From positions 3,596,001-3,660,000 of the forward strand of contig NZ_AP025518.1 in the NCBI RefSeq assembly GCF_022179545.1: 64,000 bases of DNA, in the 5' to 3' direction. Below, piece after piece: positions 56,132 to 64,000 of this stretch. The translations under genes and the position numbers were made by a program. The notes under the pieces are model-generated. The model did no database searches, was not told where the DNA came from, and worked only from the letters and a program-made list of their open reading frames with translations. This DNA comes from Mycolicibacterium fortuitum subsp. fortuitum (lineage in GTDB: Bacteria; Actinomycetota; Actinomycetes; Mycobacteriales; Mycobacteriaceae). Each line of letters opens with the position of its first letter. Within the stretch, counting starts at the first letter, position 1.

Positions 56132-58130
56132 TGTTGCGGTTCCACTCCAGCCAGCCGACACCGGAGCGTCCGTCGGCGGTACGCACCTTCGCCCAGGCGC
56201 GAGGGAACTGGCTGACGCGGCCGTCGGGCGCCACGAGCAAAACCGGTCCATGCCCCTGAATGTCGACCGTCGCTTCGATGTCACCGGGTTGAAGCCTCAG
56301 CGTCGTCGACACCGGCAGGTCGTCGGATCCGAGCGAGTAGTCGGCGGTCACCGACTGCAATTCGACGAGCGGTTCATCCGCGCGCTGCGAATAGCCGATG
56401 CCGATCGGTGGCATCCCCGGGATCCGGATGTCCACACCGTGCAAATGGCTTCCGTCGTCGAGGTGGATGGCGCTCCACACCCAGTTCATCGACCACCAGT
56501 CCCGCACACCCCACGAGTGGTCGCGCTGGCCCGCAACGGCATCGACGGTATGGGTCTGATCGCCGATGATCACCGTCCCCGACACCGTGCACGGGATCTC
56601 GTAACGCGGGGTGATCCGGTACTGGTACGGAACGCCCGCGGTGCGCCACGTCAGGTCCAGTGTCACCGAGACGGCCTCTCCGGACTCGCCACGCAGCAAG
56701 GCCGACGGATCATCGAAAGCCTGGCCGGTGCCCGTGGCGGTCAGGCGGTAGATCTCGAGCGGTTCGTCCGGGTGCAGGTTCAACTCGACGCCCTCACCCT
56801 TGACCGACGTAGGATCACCCGGCGGAGCGTGAAAGTCGTTGAGCGCCACGGTCGGCATCCCCGGGCCGCAGAACAGCACATTGATCCAGGCGGTGTCCTG
56901 GTTGGGCATCAGCCCCAGCCGGACCCAGCCGCCCACCCCCGCCTCGGTGTCGACGAAGTCGAAGTACCAGCTCTCGTTCCACAGCTCTTCGGCGGTGGGT
57001 GTATGCGCGAACTCGTCCTCGGCCGCGGGCACCAGCGGTTCCGGAAGCGCCGGCGGCGCAAGCACATCCAGCGCGTTGGTATCCAGGACGTGGCTGCAGT
57101 GCCGGTCGAGCATGGTCATGAACATCTGGTCGCCGCGTTCGGTGCGTTCCACCAGCATCGAGGAGACGATCGCCATCATCACGCCGAAGAAACTCTGCCG
57201 GCGCACCCCCTCGCGCATCTGCCCGAGTGTCAACACCGAGTCCGGTCCGAGGGCCCGGTGATAGGCGGTCAGTAACTCGTCGTAGTGGGCACGGCGCTGC
57301 TCGACGGGCAGAGCGCAGCCGATGAAATAGGCGACGTCGGTGAACGCCGGCCCCCGGGTGACCGTCTGCCAGTCGACCACCGTCAATGCGCGGTCCGCGC
57401 CCGGGCCGCCGAACAGCATGTTGTCGAGTCGGTAGTCGCCATGTACGAGACCGTGCGGCCGCTGCGGCGCGCCTTCGTCGGCGAGGTAGGCATCGAAGCT
57501 CTCGACGAGACGCTCGCACACCTGCCGCTGCTCCGGCGTGATCAGCTCCGCATAGCGGTCGACGAACGCTGCGTAGAGGCCGCTGATGAGGGCCTGGTTG
57601 ACCGGCGCCTCCCGGTTGAGCCATTCGGCTCGGTCCAAGGCCTCGGCGCCCGCCTTCGATCCGTGGATGCGCCCCAGCTCGGTGAGCGCCACTGCGGCCT
57701 GTTCGGCTGTGGCACCGCGGATCTCATCACCGACCACAGCGGGCACGGCATCACCGAGCAACAAGTCGAAAGCGCCGGTCTCCGTGTCGATCGCGGCGTG
57801 GTAGCAGGGCGCCACCGGCCCGGGTGCCAGAGCAGGAGCGATGTCCGCATAGAACCGGACCTCGCGCTCGTAGAGGCCCAACGCCAGTCCGGTCTGTCGG
57901 CTGCTGGGGTCGGTGGCGGCCACCTTGAGCACCACCGACGCCGGCCCGCCGGCCTGCTCGGCCGGACCCGCCGCATACTCCAGGGACACGCGGTAGCACT
58001 CGCTCATCTGGCCCGTTCCGATCCGCTCGAAACTGAATCCGCTGACCTGGCCGGCGCCCAGGGCGGCGGTCAGCCAGTCACAGGTCAGGTCTTCGGGGCG
58101 GTCGAGTACGGCGGTCCGAGTCGGTTGCAC
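56124..58130 (-). CDS. APH-type kinase fused to an unknown beta-rich domain
   Basis: 668 residues. N-terminal aminoglycoside/homoserine-phosphotransferase-like kinase (about 1-350) with HGDYRLDN (residues 230-237, catalytic Asp) and the metal Asp in VVDWQTVTRG (253). After a linker, a C-terminal domain of about 290 residues is rich in Trp and beta strands (DHSWGVRDWWSMNWVWSAI, GMPPIGIGYSQRADE), resembling tocopherol-cyclase- or AttH-like barrel proteins; that comparison is low-confidence. The substrate is unknown. It is convergent with the DUF167 gene. Confidence 0.85.
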   Translation of the reverse strand: MQPTRTAVLDRPEDLTCDWLTAALGAGQVSGFSFERIGTGQMSECYRVSLEYAAGPAEQAGGPASVVLKVAATDPSSRQTGLALGLYEREVRFYADIAPALAPGPVAPCYHAAIDTETGAFDLLLGDAVPAVVGDEIRGATAEQAAVALTELGRIHGSKAGAEALDRAEWLNREAPVNQALISGLYAAFVDRYAELITPEQRQVCERLVESFDAYLADEGAPQRPHGLVHGDYRLDNMLFGGPGADRALTVVDWQTVTRGPAFTDVAYFIGCALPVEQRRAHYDELLTAYHRALGPDSVLTLGQMREGVRRQSFFGVMMAIVSSMLVERTERGDQMFMTMLDRHCSHVLDTNALDVLAPPALPEPLVPAAEDEFAHTPTAEELWNESWYFDFVDTEAGVGGWVRLGLMPNQDTAWINVLFCGPGMPTVALNDFHAPPGDPTSVKGEGVELNLHPDEPLEIYRLTATGTGQAFDDPSALLRGESGEAVSVTLDLTWRTAGVPYQYRITPRYEIPCTVSGTVIIGDQTHTVDAVAGQRDHSWGVRDWWSMNWVWSAIHLDDGSHLHGVDIRIPGMPPIGIGYSQRADEPLVELQSVTADYSLGSDDLPVSTTLRLQPGDIEATVDIQGHGPVLLVAPDGRVSQFPRAWAKVRTADGRSGVGWLEWNRNIS

Positions 58131-58175
58131 ACAGGCAACCTAGCAGTGTTCCGCATCACACATGACAGGTGTCAA

Positions 58176-60134
58176 CTAATGATGCGCTGCCGTGGCATGG
58201 CCGTGTGCGCAAGCGCCCGGTGGGGTGGCCGGGACGTCCAGCGCGGGATTCCGATCGAAGAACCCGAACGGCTTGAGCCAGAACGACACCACGTCCACCG
58301 GCATCACCGGCCAGTCCTCGGGCCGGGTGATGTGGTGGATGCCGAATACGTACCACAGCACCACATCGGTGTTGTCGATCGACCTGTCGGCCTTGGTCCA
58401 CTCACCCAGCCCGGTATCGGTCACCGACTGGTTGACGAACTCCCCCGCCGGCCAGCGTTCATCGGCCCGGTTGGGTGTCACCCACAGCGTGTGGGCGATG
58501 ACATTGGCACGTTGAATCACCGGCGACGACGGATCGAACATCGCCGGAATGGCCCCGGTGGGTACGAGCTTGTAGGACGGGTGCGTACCGAGGCCGTTGA
58601 CGACGTTGGTGTTGACCACCTTCCACGCCCGCTGGGTGGCGAAGTTGACGTCCTGCTTGCCCTCCAGCTCGGTGCGCAGCGCCTGATTGTGCACCACCAG
58701 TGACAGGCCGTACGGATTGTCCGGACCGATGGGCTCGGCGTACGACTCGGTCATGTAAACCGTGTTGTCTGTGCCATCGACGTCGAGGTCCAGCCGGGCG
58801 ATCAGGAAGTGCTGATGAAACGGTGCATACGTACGCTCGTCGACCAGCGTGCCGTTCTTCGGTGTGGGCCCTGCCGGGAACGGTGTGGTGACCATGATCC
58901 CGGTGGCGCGCACCTCGCACTCGATGTTGCCGTCCTGGTAGAGACGCCAGTACACCAGGTACTCATAGTTGGCCACCGTGACGTGGAACGACAGGGTGAG
59001 CCTGCGCATACGGCGCACTTCTGCACCCGCGTCGTGATCGACGTGCTTCCACAGCACGGCGTTGTCTTCCTCATGGATGCAGATCGCGTTGTTGATCGTG
59101 TACGGCTCACCGGCGCTGTTGTGCAACACCGCGTCCAGATAACGGATCTCACCGAGACAATCGCAGCCGAGCTCAAGTGAGGTGGTCATGAAGCCCAGGC
59201 CCCACTCACCGATGTCGAACGCCGTCCGACGGTAGTGGTCAACCGAGGAATCCCGGTACGGGACCACCATTTCGGCGAACGACATCCGATGTGCCACTGA
59301 GCGGTTCACGTCACCGTCGCGGTACCGCACGGTGTGCAGCGTCATCCCTTCGCGATGGTTGAACCCGACCCGCAGCGACCAGTTCTGCCACTGCAGCAGG
59401 TTGCCGTCCAAGCTGAACGACGGACCCTGCGCCTGTGTGATCTCGAGCGGCTTGAGGGGTTCCCGGCGAGATGCCGCCCGGATCCGTTCCGGAATGTGAT
59501 GTGGCACGTATTCGCCCATCACGTCCGGTTTTTCGTTGCTACCGTCATCTTCGACCCGCAGCACCTCCATGGTGTTGACGTCGATCACGCAGTGCAGCCC
59601 GCTGATTGGATGGGCGTATGGATTGGCGCCCGCGGCCTGCTTGTACCAGGTGTCCGACCAGCCGATCCGCCGGTCCCGATACTCGGGCGGCGCGACGGCG
59701 TCGCCGTAGGTCCAGGTGTCCATGAACACGTTGTCGAGGTCGGTGATGCCGCGTCTGGCCAGCGCGGCGATCACATCAGGATGGCGGCGCAGCACCTCGT
59801 CGCATTCGGTGAACTCGTCGACGGTGAAGTTGGCCTGCACGCCCGGCACGTGATCGAAGGTCTCCAGCCGGTCATCGGTCAGCGACACCACACCCTTGTA
59901 GGTGGCGTTCGCCGATCGGTCCAGACAGATGACCGCCGCCTTCCGGGCCGGTGTCGCACCGCCGCCTTCGAAATCGGCCAACTCGGCCTTCGACGGCTCA
60001 GCGAGTTCCACCGAGGCGATCCGCCAGCCCGCGCCCACTCCGCGCTCACGCCGCAATATCGCTGCCACCGCGCGAAACTCATCGGCGGACAGCGGATCCA
60101 AGGGGTAATCCACGTCAAATACGCAACCACACAC
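58176..60134 (-). CDS. Copper-containing primary-amine oxidase
   Basis: 652 residues. Oxidises primary amines to aldehydes, H2O2 and ammonia using the topaquinone cofactor formed from Tyr390 in VANYEYLVYW. The catalytic base is probably Asp307 in TAFDIGEWGLG. Copper ligands are the pair His440/His442 in APFHQHFL and a third His in FGIHHITRP near residue 620. The signature LELGCDCLGEI is present. Length is normal for the microbial enzymes (tyramine/phenylethylamine type). It supplies carbon and nitrogen from amines. The GTG at 60134 is the longest start; GTG 60113 is an alternative. Confidence 0.93.
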   Translation of the reverse strand: MCGCVFDVDYPLDPLSADEFRAVAAILRRERGVGAGWRIASVELAEPSKAELADFEGGGATPARKAAVICLDRSANATYKGVVSLTDDRLETFDHVPGVQANFTVDEFTECDEVLRRHPDVIAALARRGITDLDNVFMDTWTYGDAVAPPEYRDRRIGWSDTWYKQAAGANPYAHPISGLHCVIDVNTMEVLRVEDDGSNEKPDVMGEYVPHHIPERIRAASRREPLKPLEITQAQGPSFSLDGNLLQWQNWSLRVGFNHREGMTLHTVRYRDGDVNRSVAHRMSFAEMVVPYRDSSVDHYRRTAFDIGEWGLGFMTTSLELGCDCLGEIRYLDAVLHNSAGEPYTINNAICIHEEDNAVLWKHVDHDAGAEVRRMRRLTLSFHVTVANYEYLVYWRLYQDGNIECEVRATGIMVTTPFPAGPTPKNGTLVDERTYAPFHQHFLIARLDLDVDGTDNTVYMTESYAEPIGPDNPYGLSLVVHNQALRTELEGKQDVNFATQRAWKVVNTNVVNGLGTHPSYKLVPTGAIPAMFDPSSPVIQRANVIAHTLWVTPNRADERWPAGEFVNQSVTDTGLGEWTKADRSIDNTDVVLWYVFGIHHITRPEDWPVMPVDVVSFWLKPFGFFDRNPALDVPATPPGACAHGHATAAHH

Positions 60135-60177
60135 CGAGGAGTCCGTGCGGCAAATCGCTCAGAGTGAAGCGACGAAC

Positions 60178-61689
60178 TCAGTGCTCGGCGAGGGTGAACC
60201 CTTCCCACGCCTTCCGCCGAACCGCCCTCGGGTCGTATTCCACCCGAGGGCTGCGGTCGAACACGAACACCGCGCGGTCTTCGCTGTCGTACACCGGCCA
60301 CCCCGGACCCGGTTCGCCGGTCCTGCTGAACTCACGCCATCGCCGCTGCACGTCACGGCTGACGCGCCGGGCCGACGCGCGGTCGCCCACGGCCGTCAAC
60401 AGCGCACCGTAACTCGTGTGATACGTGTCGAACACCGCGAGCAGCTCCATCGCGTGCGTCGCCCCCAGCCCCGCCCAGTGCAAGGTGCGCGGCGCGTAGT
60501 CATAGCGGTACACGTAGGTGGGTGCGTGCCGACTGTGGGCCTCGGCGATCTGCCAGGTGGCCGAGGCGAACGCGAAATCGCCGCCGAGCTGCACGCAGGC
60601 CGCGCTGCTCGGATAATCCGGGTACGCCGCGACGATGCGGCGACGCTCCTCGGGATCGGTACGGGCGAACAACTTCTCGATCATCGGTTCATTTGTCGGC
60701 AACAGCTGCAAGAAGCGGGTGAACAGCCTGCCCTCGTCGGCATTGTTACCGACGATCAACGGCACCCGGTGTGCAGTGCCCTCGGCCATGGCCGTCACGG
60801 GGTCGATCGGCAGGTAGTCGGTGCCGAACGTCGGACCCACCGGAAACGCGCCGGGCATCTCTGTCTGGCCGCGCATGATCAGCGTTTCCAGGGCCCGGCC
60901 CAGTTCGGCGGGACGCGCGGACATCAGCGCGGCGGCCGCCGATCCGCCGTCGGCAGTGAGCATTTCGGCGAGCTGGTCCGCGAGCCGGGCCGCGGCGTCG
61001 GCGGAGCTGACCATCCCGCTGGCCGGGCTCTCGGAGATCACGCGGGCGAACAGTCCTTCGGCCTCGGGCACCGCGAGCAGTGTCGCGACCGCGTGGGCGC
61101 CTGCGCTCTCTCCGAAGATCGTCACGTTGTCCGGGTCCCCGCCGAACACCGCCACGTTGTCCCGGACCCAACGCAATGCCAGCACCAAATCCCGCAGGAA
61201 CAGGTTGTCCTCGATCGGATGCTCGGGCGTCGACAGCGATGACAACTCGACGCATCCGAGCATGCCGAGCCGGTAGTTGACCGAGACGAACACGCAACCG
61301 CGGCGGGCCAGCGCGGCGCCGTCGTACACGGGTGTTGCCGAGCTGCCCAGGATGTAGCCGCCGCCGTGCACGAAGAACATCACCGGCAATGGCTCGTCGG
61401 AGTCCGGTTTCTCCGGTGCCACCACGTTGAGAGTCAGGCAGTCCTCGCTCATCGGCTGGTGCTTGCCGAGGCCCACGAGTGTGTAGCGCCGTTGCTGGGG
61501 CGCGCAGTAGCCGAAGCCGTGGCAGTAACGCACGCCGGGCCACGGCTCGGCAGGCTCGGGCGCGCGCAGTCGCAGCCGCCCGACCGGCGGTTTGGCGTAA
61601 GGGATGGAACGCCAACGGTGTACGCCGTCGCGAGTGAACCCCTCGACGATGCCGGTACTGATCTTTGCCCGGACAGTCCGCTCGTGCAT
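60178..61689 (-). CDS. Type B carboxylesterase
   Basis: 503 residues from ATG 61689. The oxyanion-hole motif is FFVHGGGYILG, the nucleophile is Ser in TIFGESAGAHAV, the acid is in NADEGRLF, and a His lies near the C-terminus (YHTSYGALLTA). The sequence EDCLTLNVVAP is the family signature. No signal peptide, so probably cytosolic. The longer open frame upstream overlaps the lipoprotein gene and is non-coding. Lies 43 bp upstream of the amine oxidase on the same strand and may be co-transcribed. Confidence 0.92.
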   Translation of the reverse strand: MHERTVRAKISTGIVEGFTRDGVHRWRSIPYAKPPVGRLRLRAPEPAEPWPGVRYCHGFGYCAPQQRRYTLVGLGKHQPMSEDCLTLNVVAPEKPDSDEPLPVMFFVHGGGYILGSSATPVYDGAALARRGCVFVSVNYRLGMLGCVELSSLSTPEHPIEDNLFLRDLVLALRWVRDNVAVFGGDPDNVTIFGESAGAHAVATLLAVPEAEGLFARVISESPASGMVSSADAAARLADQLAEMLTADGGSAAAALMSARPAELGRALETLIMRGQTEMPGAFPVGPTFGTDYLPIDPVTAMAEGTAHRVPLIVGNNADEGRLFTRFLQLLPTNEPMIEKLFARTDPEERRRIVAAYPDYPSSAACVQLGGDFAFASATWQIAEAHSRHAPTYVYRYDYAPRTLHWAGLGATHAMELLAVFDTYHTSYGALLTAVGDRASARRVSRDVQRRWREFSRTGEPGPGWPVYDSEDRAVFVFDRSPRVEYDPRAVRRKAWEGFTLAEH

Positions 61690-61752
61690 GTGACGACCGT
61701 ATCGAACAACACGATTGGGGGCGGAGACGCGGTGGGCGTGGCACGCGACCGC

Positions 61753-61758
61753 TAGCCT
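61753..61758 (+). promoter_or_regulatory. -10 box (TAGCCT) of the lipoprotein gene
   Basis: TAGCCT ends 7 nt before ATG 61766, the leaderless pattern. Confidence 0.5.
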
Positions 61759-61765
61759 TGCCGGT

Positions 61766-62482
61766 ATGCGAATCGTTGTGACTGTTGGGGCTGCTGCGCT
61801 TTTGGCAGCGCTCGTGGCGGCCTGCTCGCCGGGAGGAGGGCACGAGACGCAACCGAACTCGCAGCCCCGGATGTCGATGCCGGCGGGAGCCCCACACACC
61901 AAGATCACCACGACCACCACGACGACGACCTCGCCGCTGCCCACCACAGCCCCGGCCCCCGGCACCCCGATGAACCGGGTGATCAAGTGGGTCGAGGCGG
62001 GCACGCCTGCCGATCCGTCCGGCTTCCATACCGCAACGCGCCAAGGCCAATCCACCGATCTCGGCGACGACATAGCCTTCGTCGCCCCCTCGGGCAAGGC
62101 CCGCTGCGCCACCGACAAGAACGTCGAAGGCCAATTGGCGTGCCTGATCCAGGCCGACGGCCTGCCCTCCAAGCCCGCCGATGTCGAGGGCCAGTGGATC
62201 CCCGGCTGGGTGGATTTCGCCGGCGAGACCGTGGACATCGGCTCGCTGCACGGAGATCCGGGCCGGTTCAACTACGGCGATGGCGCGCAGCTGCCCGCGG
62301 GCAAGTCACTGGCCTTCGGCGACTACCGGTGCCGGGGTGACGACTCCACGCTGGTGTGCGTCAACTACGCGCACCAGTCGGCAGTGCTGCTGAGCTCCTC
62401 GGGGGTAGAACCACTGGGCTGCCTCAAGCCGGTTCCACCGCCGGTCGGCGTCGGACGTCAGCTCGGCTGCACGCCCGACTAA
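61766..62482 (+). CDS. Putative lipoprotein of unknown function
   Basis: 238 residues. Signal peptide with lipobox ALVAACS (Cys20), a low-complexity Thr/Pro-rich linker (TTTTTTTT near residue 50), then a domain with six conserved-looking Cys (ARCATD, LACLIQ, YRCRGDD, LVCVNYAH, GCLKPV, LGCTPD) that suggest three disulfides. Not recognised, although similar Cys-rich exported domains are common in mycobacteria. Stop overlaps the convergent gene by 4 bp. Confidence 0.8.
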   Translation: MRIVVTVGAAALLAALVAACSPGGGHETQPNSQPRMSMPAGAPHTKITTTTTTTTSPLPTTAPAPGTPMNRVIKWVEAGTPADPSGFHTATRQGQSTDLGDDIAFVAPSGKARCATDKNVEGQLACLIQADGLPSKPADVEGQWIPGWVDFAGETVDIGSLHGDPGRFNYGDGAQLPAGKSLAFGDYRCRGDDSTLVCVNYAHQSAVLLSSSGVEPLGCLKPVPPPVGVGRQLGCTPD

Positions 62483-62817
62483 CGCCAGCCGTCGGCGGCC
62501 TTCGCGGCCTGCAACAGCACGTCACACAACTGCCGCAGTTCGTCGGCCCCGGCGCCCTCGTCGACCGCGGTCGCGACATCCTCGGCCGCACACCGCACCT
62601 GAAACACCCGGTCGGACAATTGGGCTGCCTCGTCCGCACTGAGCACCACCGAGTCCGGGGCCAGTGAGGTGCCTTTCACCATGGCGCGTTGTTCGTAGGC
62701 CCGCTGCCGGCAGGACTGCCTGCAGTACTGACGACGCCGGCCCATCTGCGCATCAGCGACCTCACGCCCGCACCACCGACACGGCTGTGGACGGTTCCTT
62801 CTGTGGTGGTGCGCCAT
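62479..62817 (-). CDS. Small protein with CxxC...C zinc-ribbon-like N-terminus (Rv2049c-like)
   Basis: 112 residues from ATG 62817. A basic N-terminus has Cys pairs in CRWCGREV and QYCRQSCRQRAYEQR, which could bind one zinc and RNA or DNA. The C-terminal 60 residues are helical and acidic. Rv2049c next to rbpA in M. tuberculosis looks similar in type and position. Function unknown. The promoter region is shared with rbpA. Confidence 0.75.
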   Translation of the reverse strand: MAHHHRRNRPQPCRWCGREVADAQMGRRRQYCRQSCRQRAYEQRAMVKGTSLAPDSVVLSADEAAQLSDRVFQVRCAAEDVATAVDEGAGADELRQLCDVLLQAAKAADGWR

Positions 62818-62939
62818 GGGTCCTGACTGTAGACTGCCCGACGCCGCGACCCGCGTATCATCGATGGTCGAGTCGGGAACTTCGCAACGCTGTGCTGCGT
62901 TGATACATCCGGACAAACGCCGAATAAGGAGTGTTGACG

Positions 62940-63278
62940 ATGGCTGATCGCGTCCTGAGAGGCAGTCGCCTCGGAGCCGTGAGCTACGAGACCGACCGCA
63001 ACCATGACCTGGCGCCGCGTCAGGTCGCGCGCTACCGCACCGAGAACGGCGAGGAATTCGACGTTCCGTTCGCCGACGATGCCGAGATCCCCGGCACCTG
63101 GCTGTGCCGCAACGGCCTCGAGGGCACCCTGATCGAGGGTGACGTGCCGGAGCCCAAGAAGGTCAAGCCGCCGCGCACCCACTGGGACATGCTGCTGGAG
63201 CGTCGCTCCGTCGAAGAGCTCGAGGAGCTGCTCAAGGAGCGCCTCGACCTGATCAAGACCAAGCGTCGCGGCAGCTGA
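62940..63278 (+). CDS. rbpA: RNA polymerase-binding protein RbpA
   Basis: 112 residues. Essential actinobacterial activator that binds RNA polymerase and sigma A/B, and stabilises the open promoter complex. The order is an N-terminal tail, RbpA core domain (beta barrel), basic linker (KKVKPPRTHWDM) and C-terminal sigma-interaction domain (LLERRSVEELEELLKERLDL). ATG 62940 is preceded by AAGGAG; the extra MLT residues upstream are not used. Equivalent of Rv2050. Confidence 0.97.
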   Translation: MADRVLRGSRLGAVSYETDRNHDLAPRQVARYRTENGEEFDVPFADDAEIPGTWLCRNGLEGTLIEGDVPEPKKVKPPRTHWDMLLERRSVEELEELLKERLDLIKTKRRGS

Positions 63279-63287
63279 GCCGAACAC

Positions 63288-63328
63288 AAAACCGCGGCCA
63301 TGCCCTGTGGGCATGGCCGCGGTTTTTT
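63288..63328. terminator. Bidirectional terminator between rbpA and ppm gene
   Basis: A perfect 18-bp stem (arms 63288-63305 and 63309-63326, 3-nt loop) flanked by AAAA on one side and TTTTTT on the other, so it terminates transcription from both convergent genes. Confidence 0.9.
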
Positions 63329-63338
63329 GCGTCGACTA

Positions 63339-64000
63339 CTAGTTGCGCACCACACCTCTGGCGCGATCGAGACGGCCACGGATACCCCACTCCGCCACCT
63401 TGAACATCGCCTCGCGGATGTTGGAACCGCTCATCTTGGAGACACCGAGTTCACGTTCGGTGAAGGTGATCGGCACCTCGACGACCTTGAATCCGTTGTT
63501 GATGGCACGCCAGGTCAAGTCGATCTGGAAGCAGTAGCCCTTGGAGTCCACCGCCGACAGGTCGATCTTCTCCAGTACCTCACGCCGGTAGGCGCGGTAC
63601 CCCGCGGTGATGTCGTGGATTCCGACACCCAACAGCAACCGTGAATAGGTGTTGGCGGTCTTGGACAGCACCAGCCGACGCACCGGCCAGTTGCGCACCG
63701 TGCCGCCGGGCACGTACCGCGAACCGATGGCCAGGTCCGCTCCGGCGTCGACCGCGTCCAGCAGCCGGTTGAGTTCCTCGGGGGCGTGGCTGCCGTCGGC
63801 GTCCATCTCGACGAGCACGGAGTACCCCCGACCCAGGCCCCAGGCGAAACCGGCCAGGTAAGCCGCGCCGAGACCCGCTTTGCTGGTCCGGTGCATCACG
63901 TGCACGCGATCGGGGTCGGCCAGCGCCAGCTCGTCGGCCAGCTGGCCGGTGCCGTCGGGGCTGCCGTCGTCGACGACCAGGATGTGTACCTCCGGGCAGG
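63339..64000 (-). CDS. ppm1: Polyprenol-phosphate mannosyltransferase (Ppm1 catalytic domain), 5' part missing
   Basis: The last about 220 residues of a GT2-family dolichol/polyprenol-phosphate mannose synthase, which makes the mannose donor for lipoarabinomannan and glycoproteins. Visible motifs are the nucleotide-binding [10 protein letters not shown], catalytic [25 protein letters not shown] and the C-terminal signature [15 protein letters not shown]. The start is beyond the window, so it is unknown whether it is fused to an apolipoprotein acyltransferase domain, as in M. tuberculosis Rv2051c, or separate, as in M. smegmatis. The product could feed the GT-C enzyme encoded at 30.5 kb. Confidence 0.95.
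   Translation of the reverse strand, partial: CPEVHILVVDDGSPDGTGQLADELALADPDRVHVMHRTSKAGLGAAYLAGFAWGLGRGYSVLVEMDADGSHAPEELNRLLDAVDAGADLAIGSRYVPGGTVRNWPVRRLVLSKTANTYSRLLLGVGIHDITAGYRAYRREVLEKIDLSAVDSKGYCFQIDLTWRAINNGFKVVEVPITFTERELGVSKMSGSNIREAMFKVAEWGIRGRLDRARGVVRN

Noticed and set aside
57285..58703. A 472-codon frame opposite the kinase fusion and amine oxidase genes
   Set aside because: Spans two genes and the gap between them; composition is Arg/Gly/Leu-rich as expected for antisense frames.
61715..61765. Upstream extension of the lipoprotein frame to GTG/ATG before 61766
   Set aside because: The extension lacks a signal sequence and removes the lipobox context; the -10 box and lipobox place the start at 61766.

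Overview
The window is a high-GC chromosomal segment from a mycobacterium. Supporting signs are RbpA, a fused LysX (MprF-LysRS), an LpqH-type lipoprotein, PolA, RpsA, a Rv1636-type universal stress protein, and many TANNNT -10 boxes placed 6-8 nt before ATG/GTG, which is the mycobacterial leaderless-gene pattern. Gene order follows, in reverse, the M. tuberculosis block from Rv1649 (pheS) to Rv1627c, as I remember it, with insertions. It ends with a Rv2049c/RbpA/Ppm1 block. A catabolic, environmental lifestyle (amine oxidase, monooxygenases, esterases) fits a fast-growing Mycolicibacterium-like organism, but species cannot be fixed from this window.

Layout. 0-1.9 kb: pheT (partial) and pheS. 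2-6 kb: an unrecognised three-gene cassette (cytosolic protein with a possible internal duplication, surface protein with a C-terminal anchor, four-helix membrane protein). 6-12.5 kb: class III adenylate cyclase, a MpaB-type oxygenase, an acyl-CoA dehydrogenase, hemerythrin, then the infC-rpmI-rplT-tsnR operon. infC starts at ATC and has a structured leader. 12.6-17.3 kb: lysX and a membrane-anchored esterase. 17.3-23.2 kb: an accessory block centred on a TPR protein translationally coupled to a CHAT (caspase-like) protease, with two coupled unknown proteins downstream. 23.3-46.3 kb: mostly housekeeping genes (lpqH-like, uvrA, metallo-beta-lactamase protein, universal stress protein, a GT-C glycosyltransferase at the Rv1635c position, thioesterase, tRNA-Cys, MFS transporter, uvrB, DUF402, GntR regulator, coaE, rpsA, PrsW protease, polA).

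46.3-48.3 kb is a lower-GC island holding a glycine-rich hydrophobic protein, perhaps the surviving C-terminus of a toxin, overlapped by a membrane protein. 48.3-54.1 kb is a decaying catabolic island: LysR regulator, FAD monooxygenase, hydrolase, a broken ligand-binding protein gene, a frameshifted second monooxygenase, and a TetR regulator with a perfect 29-bp palindromic operator. 54.2-62.5 kb holds a DUF35/thiolase-fold pair, a kinase fused to an unknown domain, a copper amine oxidase, a carboxylesterase and a lipoprotein. 62.5-64 kb holds a small Cys-rich protein, rbpA with a bidirectional terminator, and a partial polyprenol-phosphate mannosyltransferase.

No insertion sequence, prophage, CRISPR array or origin was seen. 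The best candidates for undescribed biology are the TPR-CHAT operon, the 46.9-48.3 kb putative toxin/immunity pair and the 2-6 kb surface cassette.
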